Below are positions 54,945 through 63,344 of a stretch of DNA of 64,000 nt, piece after piece. How positions within the stretch are numbered: position 1 is the first letter of the stretch; each line of letters starts with the position of its first letter. This DNA is from Solibacillus silvestris (GTDB lineage: Bacteria; Bacillota; Bacilli; Bacillales_A; Planococcaceae). The notes beneath the pieces are model-generated. The model saw only the letters and a program-made list of their open reading frames with translations, did not search any database and was not told where the DNA came from. The DNA lies in the NCBI GenBank assembly GCA_001586195.1, contig CP014609.1, forward strand, positions 2,206,001-2,270,000. The letters run 5' to 3'. Made by a program: the position numbers and the translations under genes.

Positions 54945-55727
54945 TTATACCATAGTAGCAAAGGCTTCTCCCATTTTTATCTTCGCCCCATTTGTTACAT
55001 TCTCCGTAAATTCAATTGTATTTTGTTCGAATAACATTACGACAGTTGAGCCAAAAGCAAAATAGCCAACTTCTTCGCCTTTTTTCCACTGTGTAGATGT
55101 GTTCGTAAGTTCGATTGAATTCACAAATGTCGCTCCTACTTTAATGAATGCTGTATAATGATCTTTTTCATAGTTAATTTCGCTAATCATACGATAATTA
55201 TGACTGATCGGTTTTTTCCCGTATTGTAAGCCCATCTGGTTAACAGGATAAGACTTTTGCCCAAGTATGTATTGTCGCGTAACAACACCATCAATTGGAC
55301 TATGAATACGGTGATAATCTGCAGGACTCAAGTAAAAAACAATATATTTGCCATTATTATACCTCTTTGCCTGTGTTTCATTTCCCATTAGATCAATTAA
55401 AGAATACGGCTTATTTTTCACAGTAAACATTTCCTGATCTTCAATATTGCCGAAAGCTTCTATTTTCGCATCAACAGGACTCGCAAATATATCCGCGCGA
55501 ACATCTACCGGACGCACTTCTTCTTTCAACTGACGAACAAAAAAATCATGCAGGCTCGTAAATTCTTTTGGGGATTTTGAAACTTCTTGTATGTTAATTC
55601 CGTATATTTGACTATAGCTACGAATAAAATTTTTACTTAAACGGGATTGAGCAATCTGTTGTAAAATTTTCGAAGAGATTTTACCATTTGATAGTTCTAT
55701 CATATTCCGATATAATTTTTCCTTCAT
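54945..55727 (-). CDS. psd: Phosphatidylserine decarboxylase
   Basis: A 260-residue pro-enzyme that makes phosphatidylethanolamine. The self-cleavage site is Gly-Ser in FAFGSTVVMLFE near residue 232, giving a short alpha chain with a pyruvoyl group. Other conserved segments are SPVDAKIEAFG, YLSPADYHRIHSPIDG and NYEKDHYTAFIKVGA. The ATG at 55727 has GGAGG 7 nt upstream; the frame runs on to 55805 without a site. It is divergent from pssA, which makes its substrate. Confidence 0.95.
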   Translation of the reverse strand: MKEKLYRNMIELSNGKISSKILQQIAQSRLSKNFIRSYSQIYGINIQEVSKSPKEFTSLHDFFVRQLKEEVRPVDVRADIFASPVDAKIEAFGNIEDQEMFTVKNKPYSLIDLMGNETQAKRYNNGKYIVFYLSPADYHRIHSPIDGVVTRQYILGQKSYPVNQMGLQYGKKPISHNYRMISEINYEKDHYTAFIKVGATFVNSIELTNTSTQWKKGEEVGYFAFGSTVVMLFEQNTIEFTENVTNGAKIKMGEAFATMV

Positions 55728-55894
55728 TCTAGGTCCTCCGGTTTTAATTAAGTATTGATAAAGTGAACGGGATAAAAGTAAATTATATAATGACTGGCCA
55801 TACAAAGATAGGTCTTAATATGAATTAACTATTACCTTTTTTTAATAGAACAAGTATAATAGAATATAGCCGATGTGCAAGGGAGTGTTTTCCA

Positions 55895-56434
55895 ATGTTT
55901 CTACTTCAAAAAGTCGATTCAACATTTAAAAAAATAAAAGCAAATGCTGCTAATATTATTACAATTACAAATATGTCATTTGGTGGGGCTGCAATTATGG
56001 CTACATTGAATGAGTATCATAGCTATAGTGTATTATTAATTTTTATCGCTGCTTTTTTAGATCGGTATGATGGTAAAGTTGCCCGTAAATTTAATCAGGA
56101 GTCCGAATTGGGAAAACAGCTTGATTCAATGGCAGACATTATTTCCTTCGGTGTAGCACCTGCCCTTTTAATGTATGAAATGGCATTAATGAATGCAGGA
56201 TTTACAGGAATGATGATGCCCGTGTTATTCATCGCTGCCGGTGCGTTGCGTTTAGCTCGATTCAATGTAATGGATTCAACAGGCTATTTCGTAGGCCTGC
56301 CAATTACAGCGGCAGGTACGTTACTAACTATTTCATATTTCTTTACAAATACGTTATCTGAAACATTTTATTTTATTCTTTTTCCGGTATTAGCATTATT
56401 AATGGTAAGTACGTTTACATTGAAAAAAGTGTAA
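55895..56434 (+). CDS. pssA: CDP-diacylglycerol-serine O-phosphatidyltransferase
   Basis: A 179-residue membrane enzyme that makes phosphatidylserine. The CDP-alcohol phosphotransferase signature DG-x2-AR-x8-G-x3-D-x3-D is complete in YDGKVARKFNQ through QLDSMADI. Several hydrophobic helices follow. GGGAGTG lies about 9 nt before the ATG, and a perfect TATAAT at 55855-55860 is the likely -10, with a weak -35. The product feeds Psd, encoded divergently. Confidence 0.94.
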   Translation: MFLLQKVDSTFKKIKANAANIITITNMSFGGAAIMATLNEYHSYSVLLIFIAAFLDRYDGKVARKFNQESELGKQLDSMADIISFGVAPALLMYEMALMNAGFTGMMMPVLFIAAGALRLARFNVMDSTGYFVGLPITAAGTLLTISYFFTNTLSETFYFILFPVLALLMVSTFTLKKV

Positions 56435-56463
56435 GAGCAAAATATCGCTCTTACACTTTTTTT
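56426..56463 (+). terminator. Terminator of pssA
   Basis: AAAGTGTAAGAGC (56426-56438) pairs with its reverse complement (56447-56459), followed by T residues. The stem includes the pssA stop codon. Confidence 0.92.
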
Positions 56464-56519
56464 CATTTCTGCGCAAAATTCATCATATACTGTCGAAAAG
56501 ATGAAAGGATGTTAATTGC

Positions 56520-57221
56520 TTGAGCGGTTTTGTGACAGCATTGGTTCAACTTTGGCTTGAGCTTCCCGCATTATTAGGCTATTTAAAAGGGCAGACGTTT
56601 TATAAACCGTTATCACGCGAGGAAGAAGAGGAAGTCATCAATCGTTTTATAAAGGGGGATGAAAGCGCTCGTGTTGAATTAATTGAGCGAAACATGCGTT
56701 TAGTTGCACATGTCGTAAAAAAATTCCATCCTTCACACGATTTGCTTGATGATTATATTTCAATTGGCACGATTGGTCTTATGAAAGCCGTAAGCAGCTT
56801 CACACCAGAAAAAAAGACACGTCTCGCCACATATGCCGCCCGATGTATCGAAAATGAAATTCTGATGCATCTTCGTGCACAAAAAAAAGTGCAAAAGGAT
56901 GTCTCGTTATTTGAGCCGATTGGTATCGATAAAGATGGGCAGTCTCTTCAAATCCGTGATTTACTGCAGCTTGACGAACCTTCAACAATCGAAAAAATTG
57001 AACGACAGGAAGATTTTGCCCAACTGTATCGCTATTTAGATACATTAGATCCGCGTGAGCTCGAAATTATTTCCTACCGATATGGGCTCCAAAACTTCGA
57101 CCCGCATACCCAAAAGGAAATTGCTAAAAGACTCAATATTTCACGCAGCTATGTTTCACGCATTGAAAAACGGGCACTTATTAAGCTTTACCAGCAGTTT
57201 AAGCATGGAGAGAAAGAATAA
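56520..57221 (+). CDS. sigK: Sporulation sigma factor SigK
   Basis: A 233-residue late mother-cell sigma factor. The first 20 or so residues (FVTALVQLWLELPALLGYLKGQ in part FVTALVQLWLELPA) form the pro-sequence removed by SpoIVFB at the forespore membrane. Region 2 (RLVAHVVKKF, YISIGTIGLMKAV, FATYA-like RLATYAARCIENEIL) and region 4 (DPHTQKEIAKRLNISRSYVSRIEKRAL in part AKRLNISRSYVSRIEKR) are complete. The gene is not split by a skin-like element, unlike in B. subtilis 168. It starts at a TTG with AAAGGAT upstream. CATATACT at 56483 could be a sigma-E/K-type -10, but the -35 is unclear. Confidence 0.95.
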   Translation: MSGFVTALVQLWLELPALLGYLKGQTFYKPLSREEEEEVINRFIKGDESARVELIERNMRLVAHVVKKFHPSHDLLDDYISIGTIGLMKAVSSFTPEKKTRLATYAARCIENEILMHLRAQKKVQKDVSLFEPIGIDKDGQSLQIRDLLQLDEPSTIEKIERQEDFAQLYRYLDTLDPRELEIISYRYGLQNFDPHTQKEIAKRLNISRSYVSRIEKRALIKLYQQFKHGEKE

Positions 57222-57272
57222 GTCTCCTTTGATTTGAAAGGAAGTTTTCAAACAAACATTAAATTTAAACAT

Positions 57273-57311
57273 GATAAAAAAATGCCCAATCTTTTTTGTG
57301 ATTGGGCATTT
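57273..57311. terminator. Bidirectional terminator between sigK and mtnN
   Basis: AAATGCCCAATC (57280-57291) pairs with GATTGGGCATTT (57300-57311). On the minus strand it is followed by a run of seven T. Confidence 0.9.
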
Positions 57312-57327
57312 ATCGTTTTGATCCGAA

Positions 57328-58020
57328 TTATAATTTTGTAATAGCGTTTAATACGATTTCTGTTGAGTGTTTTGCTGCAACAGGTAAAAACTCATCAAAT
57401 GACATGCTTGATTCTTGTCCTGCAATGTCTGATAGTGCACGAATGACAACAAACGGTGTATTGAATTGATGGCATACTTGCGCTACAGCCGCCGCTTCCA
57501 TTTCCACGGCTTTCATTGTAGGGAAATCTTTTCGTACTGCTTCAACACGCTCAGGATTGCTCATAAATACATCGCCTGAACAAATTAGCCCTACACTGTA
57601 ATTATGCTCTCCCACTTCTTTTACTGCCTGTTTTGCGACTTCCATTAAATTTTCGTCCGATTTATATGCTGCCGGCATCCCAGCCATTTGACCGATCTCA
57701 TAGCCAAAAGCTGTTACATCTACATCATGGTGACGTACTTCATCCGAAATAACAATATCCCCAACTTTTAATGCTGCATCAAAACCGCCTGCAGATCCTG
57801 TATTGATGACAACTTTCGGATTAAACTTTTCCAATAGGATTGTTGTAGACATTGCCGCATTCACTTTACCGATACCGCTTTTTAAAAGTACCACTTCCTT
57901 GCCTTCATATGTACCTGTTGTGTATTCACTGTTTGCGATTGTTTCCGTTTTCGTATTTTGTAGTGCGCCTCGTAATAATTCTACTTCCTGCTCCATTGCG
58001 CCGATTACTGCTATTGTCAT
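57328..58020 (-). CDS. mtnN: 5'-methylthioadenosine/S-adenosylhomocysteine nucleosidase
   Basis: A 230-residue enzyme that removes adenine from methylthioadenosine, S-adenosylhomocysteine and 5'-deoxyadenosine, by-products of SAM use. [31 protein letters not shown] and the catalytic Asp in RALSDIAG are typical. GGAGG lies 8 nt before the ATG. It is last in the run from mltG and fits with the radical-SAM and methyltransferase genes of the window. Confidence 0.96.
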   Translation of the reverse strand: MTIAVIGAMEQEVELLRGALQNTKTETIANSEYTTGTYEGKEVVLLKSGIGKVNAAMSTTILLEKFNPKVVINTGSAGGFDAALKVGDIVISDEVRHHDVDVTAFGYEIGQMAGMPAAYKSDENLMEVAKQAVKEVGEHNYSVGLICSGDVFMSNPERVEAVRKDFPTMKAVEMEAAAVAQVCHQFNTPFVVIRALSDIAGQESSMSFDEFLPVAAKHSTEIVLNAITKL

Positions 58021-58058
58021 TTATTCATTCCTCCAATTAAACTTGCTCACTAAACGCG

Positions 58059-58739
58059 TTATTGTGAACCTTCCAGTGTTGATAAAACTTCCACTTGAAT
58101 CGGTTTCCAGCCTTCATTGTCGACCCATTCAATACTTACACGGTATTTCTGTTCTTTATCCATCGACGTGACAACGGCAATTGCATTTTCCGCGCTACCG
58201 TTATTATTCACCCGCAGCACAATACTGTTTTCCTGCTGTAAATCGATGACACTAAATATTGCTTTAAGTTTTTCTTCGTAATCAATATGCCCTTTTTCAT
58301 ATGTCGATACATGTTCACCAGTTTGTGCCGTCGGATAGGCCGGCCAATTCGGATTTGTAATCACTTCTTTTACTGCCGGATCATCGGAAGGACTTACCAT
58401 ATTACCCGATTCAGAAGTCGGCTGTTCCGTTTCATCCGAAGAGTTTTCTTCCTCTTCTGCTTCTTCCGGGACATTTGTTTCTGTTTCATTATCTTCCGTC
58501 TCCTGCCCAGCATCATCTTCCGGAACATCTGTAGCTACTTCCGCCGGTGAATCTTGTCTTTCGGCTTCGTTTTTGGGGCTTGGCTCTTGCGTAATAATAA
58601 AAATTAATGTTGCCACAATTAATACAGCGACTACGGCGATTAAGTAATTTAATCTTTTATCCGCTTTCTGAAATTTCGTCTGTTTTGATTTTTGTTCAGC
58701 ATACTGTTGTCGTGTTTGAAATCGTCTTTTTCGTTCCAT
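58059..58739 (-). CDS. yrrS: DUF1510 membrane protein YrrS
   Basis: A 226-residue protein with a basic cytoplasmic N-terminus, one membrane helix (YLIAVVAVLIVATLIFII), a highly acidic low-complexity linker rich in Glu, Asp and Ser (about 55-115), and a C-terminal extracellular DUF1510 domain (NPNWPAYPTAQTGEH, VSIEWVDNEGWKPIQVEVL in part NEGWKPIQVEV). Function unknown. In B. subtilis it follows the penicillin-binding gene pbpI (yrrR), which is absent here. Confidence 0.9.
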   Translation of the reverse strand: MERKRRFQTRQQYAEQKSKQTKFQKADKRLNYLIAVVAVLIVATLIFIITQEPSPKNEAERQDSPAEVATDVPEDDAGQETEDNETETNVPEEAEEEENSSDETEQPTSESGNMVSPSDDPAVKEVITNPNWPAYPTAQTGEHVSTYEKGHIDYEEKLKAIFSVIDLQQENSIVLRVNNNGSAENAIAVVTSMDKEQKYRVSIEWVDNEGWKPIQVEVLSTLEGSQ

Positions 58740-58827
58740 TTCAATTCCTCCTATGCAAACCTATTTTAGCATTAGAACATGAAAGGTTGCACGGAAATTA
58801 AACACTGAAAAGTCTTCCAGTACTTAA

Positions 58828-58863
58828 CAAAAGAAAAGCAGCTAGCAATTTATGCTAACTGCT
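58828..58863 (-). terminator. Terminator of greA
   Basis: On the minus strand AGCAGTTAGCA pairs with TGCTAGCTGCT (one G-T pair) around a 5-base loop, followed by TTTCTTTTG. Confidence 0.85.
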
Positions 58864-58870
58864 CCAATAA

Positions 58871-59356
58871 TTATTTTACTTCTAAAATAATAACTTCCAT
58901 TTCTCCGCCTGGTGTCGTCAGTTTTACAACATCATCCACATGCTTGCCCATCAATGCTTTAGCAATTGGAGAATCATTTGAAATTTTACCTTCCATCGGA
59001 TCGGCTTCAGCTGAACCAACAATTGTGTATGATTCTTCGAAGTTTGCACGTTTACCGTTGATCAGTTCATCAAATGTAACTGTTTTACCTAAAGAAATTG
59101 TATTTGATGTTTCGTCCTCAGTAATAATAACAGCATTACGCAGCATTTGTTCAATCAAAGAAATACGACCTTCCACAAATCCTTGCTCTTCTTTTGCTGA
59201 ATCGTATTCAGAGTTCTCAGAAAGGTCACCGAAGCTGCGAGCTACTTTAATGCGCTCTACTACTTCCGGACGCTTTACTGTTTTTAATGTGTTTAATTCA
59301 TCTTCTAATTTTTGTTTTCCATCAAGTGTCATTGGATATTGTTTTTCGTTTGACAT
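58871..59356 (-). CDS. greA: Transcript cleavage factor GreA
   Basis: A 161-residue factor that enters the RNA polymerase secondary channel and stimulates cleavage of backtracked RNA. The coiled-coil tip carries the acidic pair in [18 protein letters not shown] (in part [13 protein letters not shown]), and the C-terminal globular domain has [11 protein letters not shown] and GGEMEVIIL. The ATG at 59356 follows AAGGAG. Confidence 0.96.
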   Translation of the reverse strand: MSNEKQYPMTLDGKQKLEDELNTLKTVKRPEVVERIKVARSFGDLSENSEYDSAKEEQGFVEGRISLIEQMLRNAVIITEDETSNTISLGKTVTFDELINGKRANFEESYTIVGSAEADPMEGKISNDSPIAKALMGKHVDDVVKLTTPGGEMEVIILEVK

Positions 59357-59493
59357 TATTCCCACTCCTTAGTATTAACTTGAAAACGTTTACTTTTTGC
59401 GTTTTCTATTTCTATTTCTAAAAAAATACGTATAAATTTAAATGTTATTTTCACGTATTTTGTTCATAAATAACAGAAAACCCGACTACTAGT

Positions 59494-59540
59494 TTACGGT
59501 ATGTGTAAATCCCTTCTTTTAGAAGAAGTTTACACCGTAA
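59494..59540 (-). terminator. Structured element in the udk-greA gap
   Basis: TTACG and GTGTAAA pair with TTTACAC and CGTAA, with a small TTCT/AGAA hairpin inside. On the minus strand an outer CCCG/CGGG pairing is followed by TTTTCTG. It may be a terminator of udk or a leader element of greA. Confidence 0.5.
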
Positions 59541-59624
59541 TACGGGCAGCCGAATTTTATGATTAATTATTTATGTTGTTCTATCAATTTAAAATGTAAT
59601 TATTGTAAATACTACATCATCATA

Positions 59625-60260
59625 TTACAAGTTCGATTCAGTTTCAAGAATTGTTTTTATTTTCGTTACCATTAAGTCAATTGCAACGTTATTTTCCCCA
59701 CCTTCAGGGATGATTACATCTGCATATCGCTTAGTAGGTTCAATAAACATATTGTGCATTGGACGCACTGCTGTTAAATACTGTTCGATTACCGAATCAG
59801 CTGTGCGACCGCGTTCTTTAATATCGCGTTGAATGCGTCGGATAATACGTAAATCAGAGTCCGTATCCACAAATAATTTAATATCCATTAAATCACGAAG
59901 ACGCTCGTCCTCCAGCACTAAAATTCCTTCAACGATGATTACATCTTTTGGTTCCACATGAATGACTTCATCTGAACGTGTATGCTGTACATAATCATAG
60001 ACCGGTTTTTCCACTGATTCATAGGCAAGTAAACGATGAATATGCTCAATCAGCAAATTATTGTCAAATGCCAGCGGATGATCATAGTTCGTTTCCAGAC
60101 GCTGTTCAAACGTCATATGGCTTTGGTCTTTATAATAATAATCCTGTTCGATTACAACTACTGAATGTTCACGAAAAACATCATATATTGAACGTGTCAC
60201 GCTAGTTTTACCTGAGCATGAACCACCGGCAATACCGATTACAACTGGACGGTTTGACAT
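59625..60260 (-). CDS. udk: Uridine kinase
   Basis: A 211-residue kinase phosphorylating uridine and cytidine in pyrimidine salvage. The P-loop is [14 protein letters not shown], and EQDYYYKD and the FDNNLLIEH region form the nucleoside site. It directly abuts trhP2 (no intergenic bases) with AAAGGAG overlapping the end of that gene, so the two are coupled. Confidence 0.95.
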   Translation of the reverse strand: MSNRPVVIGIAGGSCSGKTSVTRSIYDVFREHSVVVIEQDYYYKDQSHMTFEQRLETNYDHPLAFDNNLLIEHIHRLLAYESVEKPVYDYVQHTRSDEVIHVEPKDVIIVEGILVLEDERLRDLMDIKLFVDTDSDLRIIRRIQRDIKERGRTADSVIEQYLTAVRPMHNMFIEPTKRYADVIIPEGGENNVAIDLMVTKIKTILETESNL

Positions 60261-61538
60261 TTAATTATTCTCCTTTCGCATCATATCAAAATGTGATAAT
60301 GAGCGATCAACTTTAAATTTAACGATTTGTAGCGGGTGGCGGGCAACATCTAGTTCATTGCCGTCTTTATCCCAAAGCTGGCCAACCGTCATTTTGAATG
60401 TATCCATATTAGGGCCGAAAAATTCAACCGTATCGCCTGTCTTGAAATAGTTACGTTGTTCCAATGTAACCATTTGAGTGTCGGCATCATAATCCATTAC
60501 AAAACCAGCAAAATCCCACTTCATTTTATGTGAATGGAAACCAAACATTTGTTGCTTATAGCTTGGCTCACCTTCAAAGAATGACGAAGCAGTTGCACGG
60601 TTTGCACAGCGCGCCAATTCTTCCAGCCATTCTTTTTCAAATGTAAAGTTTTCCGGGTCTGCACAGTATGCATCAATTACTTTACGATAAACAGAAATAA
60701 CTGTAGCGATATAGTGAATCGATTTCATACGGCCTTCCACTTTTAATGAGTCAATACCTAACTCAATCATGTGTGGAATGGATTCGATTAATTTCAGGTC
60801 TTTCGGGCTCATTGCAAAAGGTGCTTCGCCTTCGTTAAACAACGCCACTTCTTCACCGTCATTATTTTCATATAAATCATAATCCCAACGGCAAGACTGA
60901 CAGCAGCCGCCACGGTTTGAGTCACGTGCCGTCATATGGTTTGAAAGCGTACAGCGCCCTGAATAAGCGATACACATTGCACCGTGCACGAATGCTTCGA
61001 TTTCAATGTCTACCTCTTCTTTCATTTTACGCATTTCTTCTCCGCCTACTTCACGTGCCAAAACAACACGCTCCAACCCTTCTTCTTTCCAGTACTTTAC
61101 CGCTTTCCAGTTAGATAAAGACTGTTGTGTAGAAAGGTGGATTTCTAAAGAAGGTGCACATTTTTTACAAGTTTCAATAATTAACGGGTCTGCAACGATA
61201 ATTCCTTTTACGCCTGCTCCCTCGATTGCTTGCAAATATTCTTCCAAACCGTCCATATTTTCATTATGAGCGAAAATATTCGTTGTTACATATACAACGG
61301 CTCCGTATTTGTTTGCAAATTCAACGCCTTCCTTCATTTCTTCAATCGTGAAGTTCCCTGCGTTTGAACGTAAACCAAATTCCTGGCCACCGATAAATAC
61401 AGCGTCGGCGCCGTAGTGTACGGCTACTTTTAATTTTTCCAGGCTTCCTGCTGGTGCTAAAAGCTCTGGTTTTTTCGTAATTACTGTTTTCCCGTTAATT
61501 GTTTCACGGATTCTATCATTTTGAATTAATTGTAGCAT
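60261..61538 (-). CDS. trhP2: tRNA hydroxylation protein P2, U32 family (YrrO)
   Basis: A 425-residue peptidase-U32-family protein. The N-terminal KPELLAPAGSLEKLK and the signature EAFVHGAMCIAYSGRCTLS are present, with further cysteines in RGGCCQSCRW that can hold an iron-sulfur cluster. In B. subtilis YrrO and YrrN take part in prephenate-dependent formation of 5-hydroxyuridine at wobble position 34 of tRNA. The start is the ATG at 61538; AAGGAGA lies about 12 nt upstream, longer than usual. It follows trhP1 by 19 nt. Confidence 0.92.
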   Translation of the reverse strand: MLQLIQNDRIRETINGKTVITKKPELLAPAGSLEKLKVAVHYGADAVFIGGQEFGLRSNAGNFTIEEMKEGVEFANKYGAVVYVTTNIFAHNENMDGLEEYLQAIEGAGVKGIIVADPLIIETCKKCAPSLEIHLSTQQSLSNWKAVKYWKEEGLERVVLAREVGGEEMRKMKEEVDIEIEAFVHGAMCIAYSGRCTLSNHMTARDSNRGGCCQSCRWDYDLYENNDGEEVALFNEGEAPFAMSPKDLKLIESIPHMIELGIDSLKVEGRMKSIHYIATVISVYRKVIDAYCADPENFTFEKEWLEELARCANRATASSFFEGEPSYKQQMFGFHSHKMKWDFAGFVMDYDADTQMVTLEQRNYFKTGDTVEFFGPNMDTFKMTVGQLWDKDGNELDVARHPLQIVKFKVDRSLSHFDMMRKENN

Positions 61539-61557
61539 ACTGCGTTCGTTCTCCTTC

Positions 61558-62490
61558 CTAGTAAACTGTTTCCTTGTAGATGAAGCCAGTATCCAGTGGA
61601 CGTAACGCTGGCTGAATTGCTTCGATTTGCTCAAATAGTTCAGATTTAATGTCATCGTACGCATCTTCACCTTGCTCAAAATACGTATCAATCGCTTGAC
61701 GGTAAAGTTTTGTAACTGTCACCGTATAATCAAATGTTTGAAGGACACCATCGATTTTAAATGAATCGATGCCCGCTTCAAATAATTCATTTAACTCCTC
61801 GATAATGCACATATCATTCGGTGAGAAAATATGTGTGCCATTCATATCCTCATAGATCGGATATTTATTTTTGCGCTCTTTATCGTGAAGGAACATATTA
61901 TTGTTTTCTTTTCGATTTTCAATTTCCATCGCTTCGTCACGGTAAAGGAAATAGTTCCCTAAAAGTGCGCGCTTAGATTGGAACATACAAGTCATGCCAT
62001 GGACTTGCACTTCGATTTCATGCTTTGTATTTTCTTTAATTTCAATAACTTCATCCACTGAAAGTTCACGTGCCAGTACAGCACGCTTACTTCCGCGTTC
62101 ACCCCAATAGTTCACTTGGAAGAAGTTTGTTGCTGTCGTTTCCGGATTCCAATGTAACGGAATGGTTACATTGTTTTCACGCACAGCGATAATTACGGCT
62201 GGGTCTCCGAATAATAATGCATCTACCCCTATACGCTGCATCTCCACTAAATATTCATCCAACGCATCTAAACGATCGTTGTGGAATAAGGCATTGACTG
62301 CTACATAAACCTTCTTACCTGCAGCGTGAATCAGCTTTGTTGCTTCTTCCACCTGTGCTACCGTAAAGTCTCCAGCTAAACGTAAGCCAAATTTTTGTTC
62401 ACCGATCACAAAAGCATCTGCACCTGCCTCAAGCAGTGCTGTAATATGCTCAATGGATTGTGGTGTTACTAATAATTCTGGTTTTTTCAA
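61558..62490 (-). CDS. trhP1: tRNA hydroxylation protein P1, U32 family (YrrN)
   Basis: A 310-residue U32-family partner of TrhP2. It begins KKPELLVTPQSIEHI and has the motif VQVHGMTCMFQSKRALL, where fewer cysteines remain than in TrhP2. The start chosen is a TTG at 62490 with AGAGGTGA 5-6 nt upstream; a TTG seven codons earlier has no site. It lies 5 nt after trmR and before trhP2, so the hydroxylation and methylation genes form one unit. Confidence 0.9.
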   Translation of the reverse strand: MKKPELLVTPQSIEHITALLEAGADAFVIGEQKFGLRLAGDFTVAQVEEATKLIHAAGKKVYVAVNALFHNDRLDALDEYLVEMQRIGVDALLFGDPAVIIAVRENNVTIPLHWNPETTATNFFQVNYWGERGSKRAVLARELSVDEVIEIKENTKHEIEVQVHGMTCMFQSKRALLGNYFLYRDEAMEIENRKENNNMFLHDKERKNKYPIYEDMNGTHIFSPNDMCIIEELNELFEAGIDSFKIDGVLQTFDYTVTVTKLYRQAIDTYFEQGEDAYDDIKSELFEQIEAIQPALRPLDTGFIYKETVY

Positions 62491-62495
62491 ACTAA

Positions 62496-63128
62496 TCACC
62501 TCTTCAAACAAATTAACAAACCATCACCGACAGGGAAAAAGGCACTCGAATAATCCGGATGTGCCATAATCCAATCTGAAAATGTTTTTAAGTTGCGAAT
62601 CATCGTTCTCTTTCTTCTGGGTACTTCTTTTATATCTAAATCCGATAGTCCGTGCATATACATATTATCGATGTATAAAACGCCACCCTGTGGAACGAGT
62701 GATGCGTATTTTTCGAAAAACTTCATGTATTGCCCTTTTGCCGCATCAATAAAAACAGCATCAAAAGTAGGTGGAAGTGTTTCCATGTCTACCTCTAACG
62801 CATCGCCTTCAATTACTTGTATGCGGTTTGCCACCTCTGACCTTGCAATGAATTCCTTGGCATACTGAACCCGTGACACATCACGTTCTATCGTCACAAT
62901 ATGACAATTTGGCAGCGCTTGCGCCATTCGTATAGCAGAATAACCAATTGCCGTACCAATTTCCAAAATCGATTTCGGGTTTTGAATGCGTAAAATTTGA
63001 TTTAGTGACTCAATCCCGGCAAGCTGCATAATCGGGACATGATTCTGTTCTGCGAAGCGTTCCATTTCCATTAGTAATTCATCACGTTCAGGAATGAAGG
63101 AAGCAATATAAGCGTCTGATAATTCCAT
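62496..63128 (-). CDS. trmR: tRNA 5-hydroxyuridine methyltransferase TrmR (YrrM)
   Basis: A 210-residue SAM-dependent O-methyltransferase of the caffeoyl-CoA/catechol type. ILEIGTAIGYSAIRMA is motif I, TIERD the acidic strand, and DAVFIDAAKGQY and DNMYMHG hold the metal-site residues. In B. subtilis TrmR methylates 5-hydroxyuridine-34 to 5-methoxyuridine, improving wobble reading. GGGAG precedes the ATG at 8 nt. It is followed at once by trhP1 and trhP2, which make its substrate. Confidence 0.93.
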   Translation of the reverse strand: MELSDAYIASFIPERDELLMEMERFAEQNHVPIMQLAGIESLNQILRIQNPKSILEIGTAIGYSAIRMAQALPNCHIVTIERDVSRVQYAKEFIARSEVANRIQVIEGDALEVDMETLPPTFDAVFIDAAKGQYMKFFEKYASLVPQGGVLYIDNMYMHGLSDLDIKEVPRRKRTMIRNLKTFSDWIMAHPDYSSAFFPVGDGLLICLKR

Positions 63129-63250
63129 TCGTCATTCTCCCTTTACCTGGTTGTTTGCGCTCATCTTTCATTCACAAGAAAAAAGACGAAACGAAGATGT
63201 TTGCGCCTACAAAATTGTTATATAAGGACAAAAAATCACAATTTATAATA

Positions 63251-63329
63251 GCATGAAAAGAAAAGGAATGCGAACAATTTACTGAATTCCATCGTAAAAC
63301 GGAAATTTCAAGCCATTCGATTCCTTTTC
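63251..63329 (-). terminator. Possible terminator of mltG
   Basis: GAAAAGGAAT (63260-63269) is the reverse complement of 63320-63329, with four more pairs beyond a bulge and a long loop. On the minus strand TTTTCTTTTC follows. The large loop makes it uncertain. Confidence 0.4.
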
Positions 63330-63344
63330 ATCCATTAAACTCTC

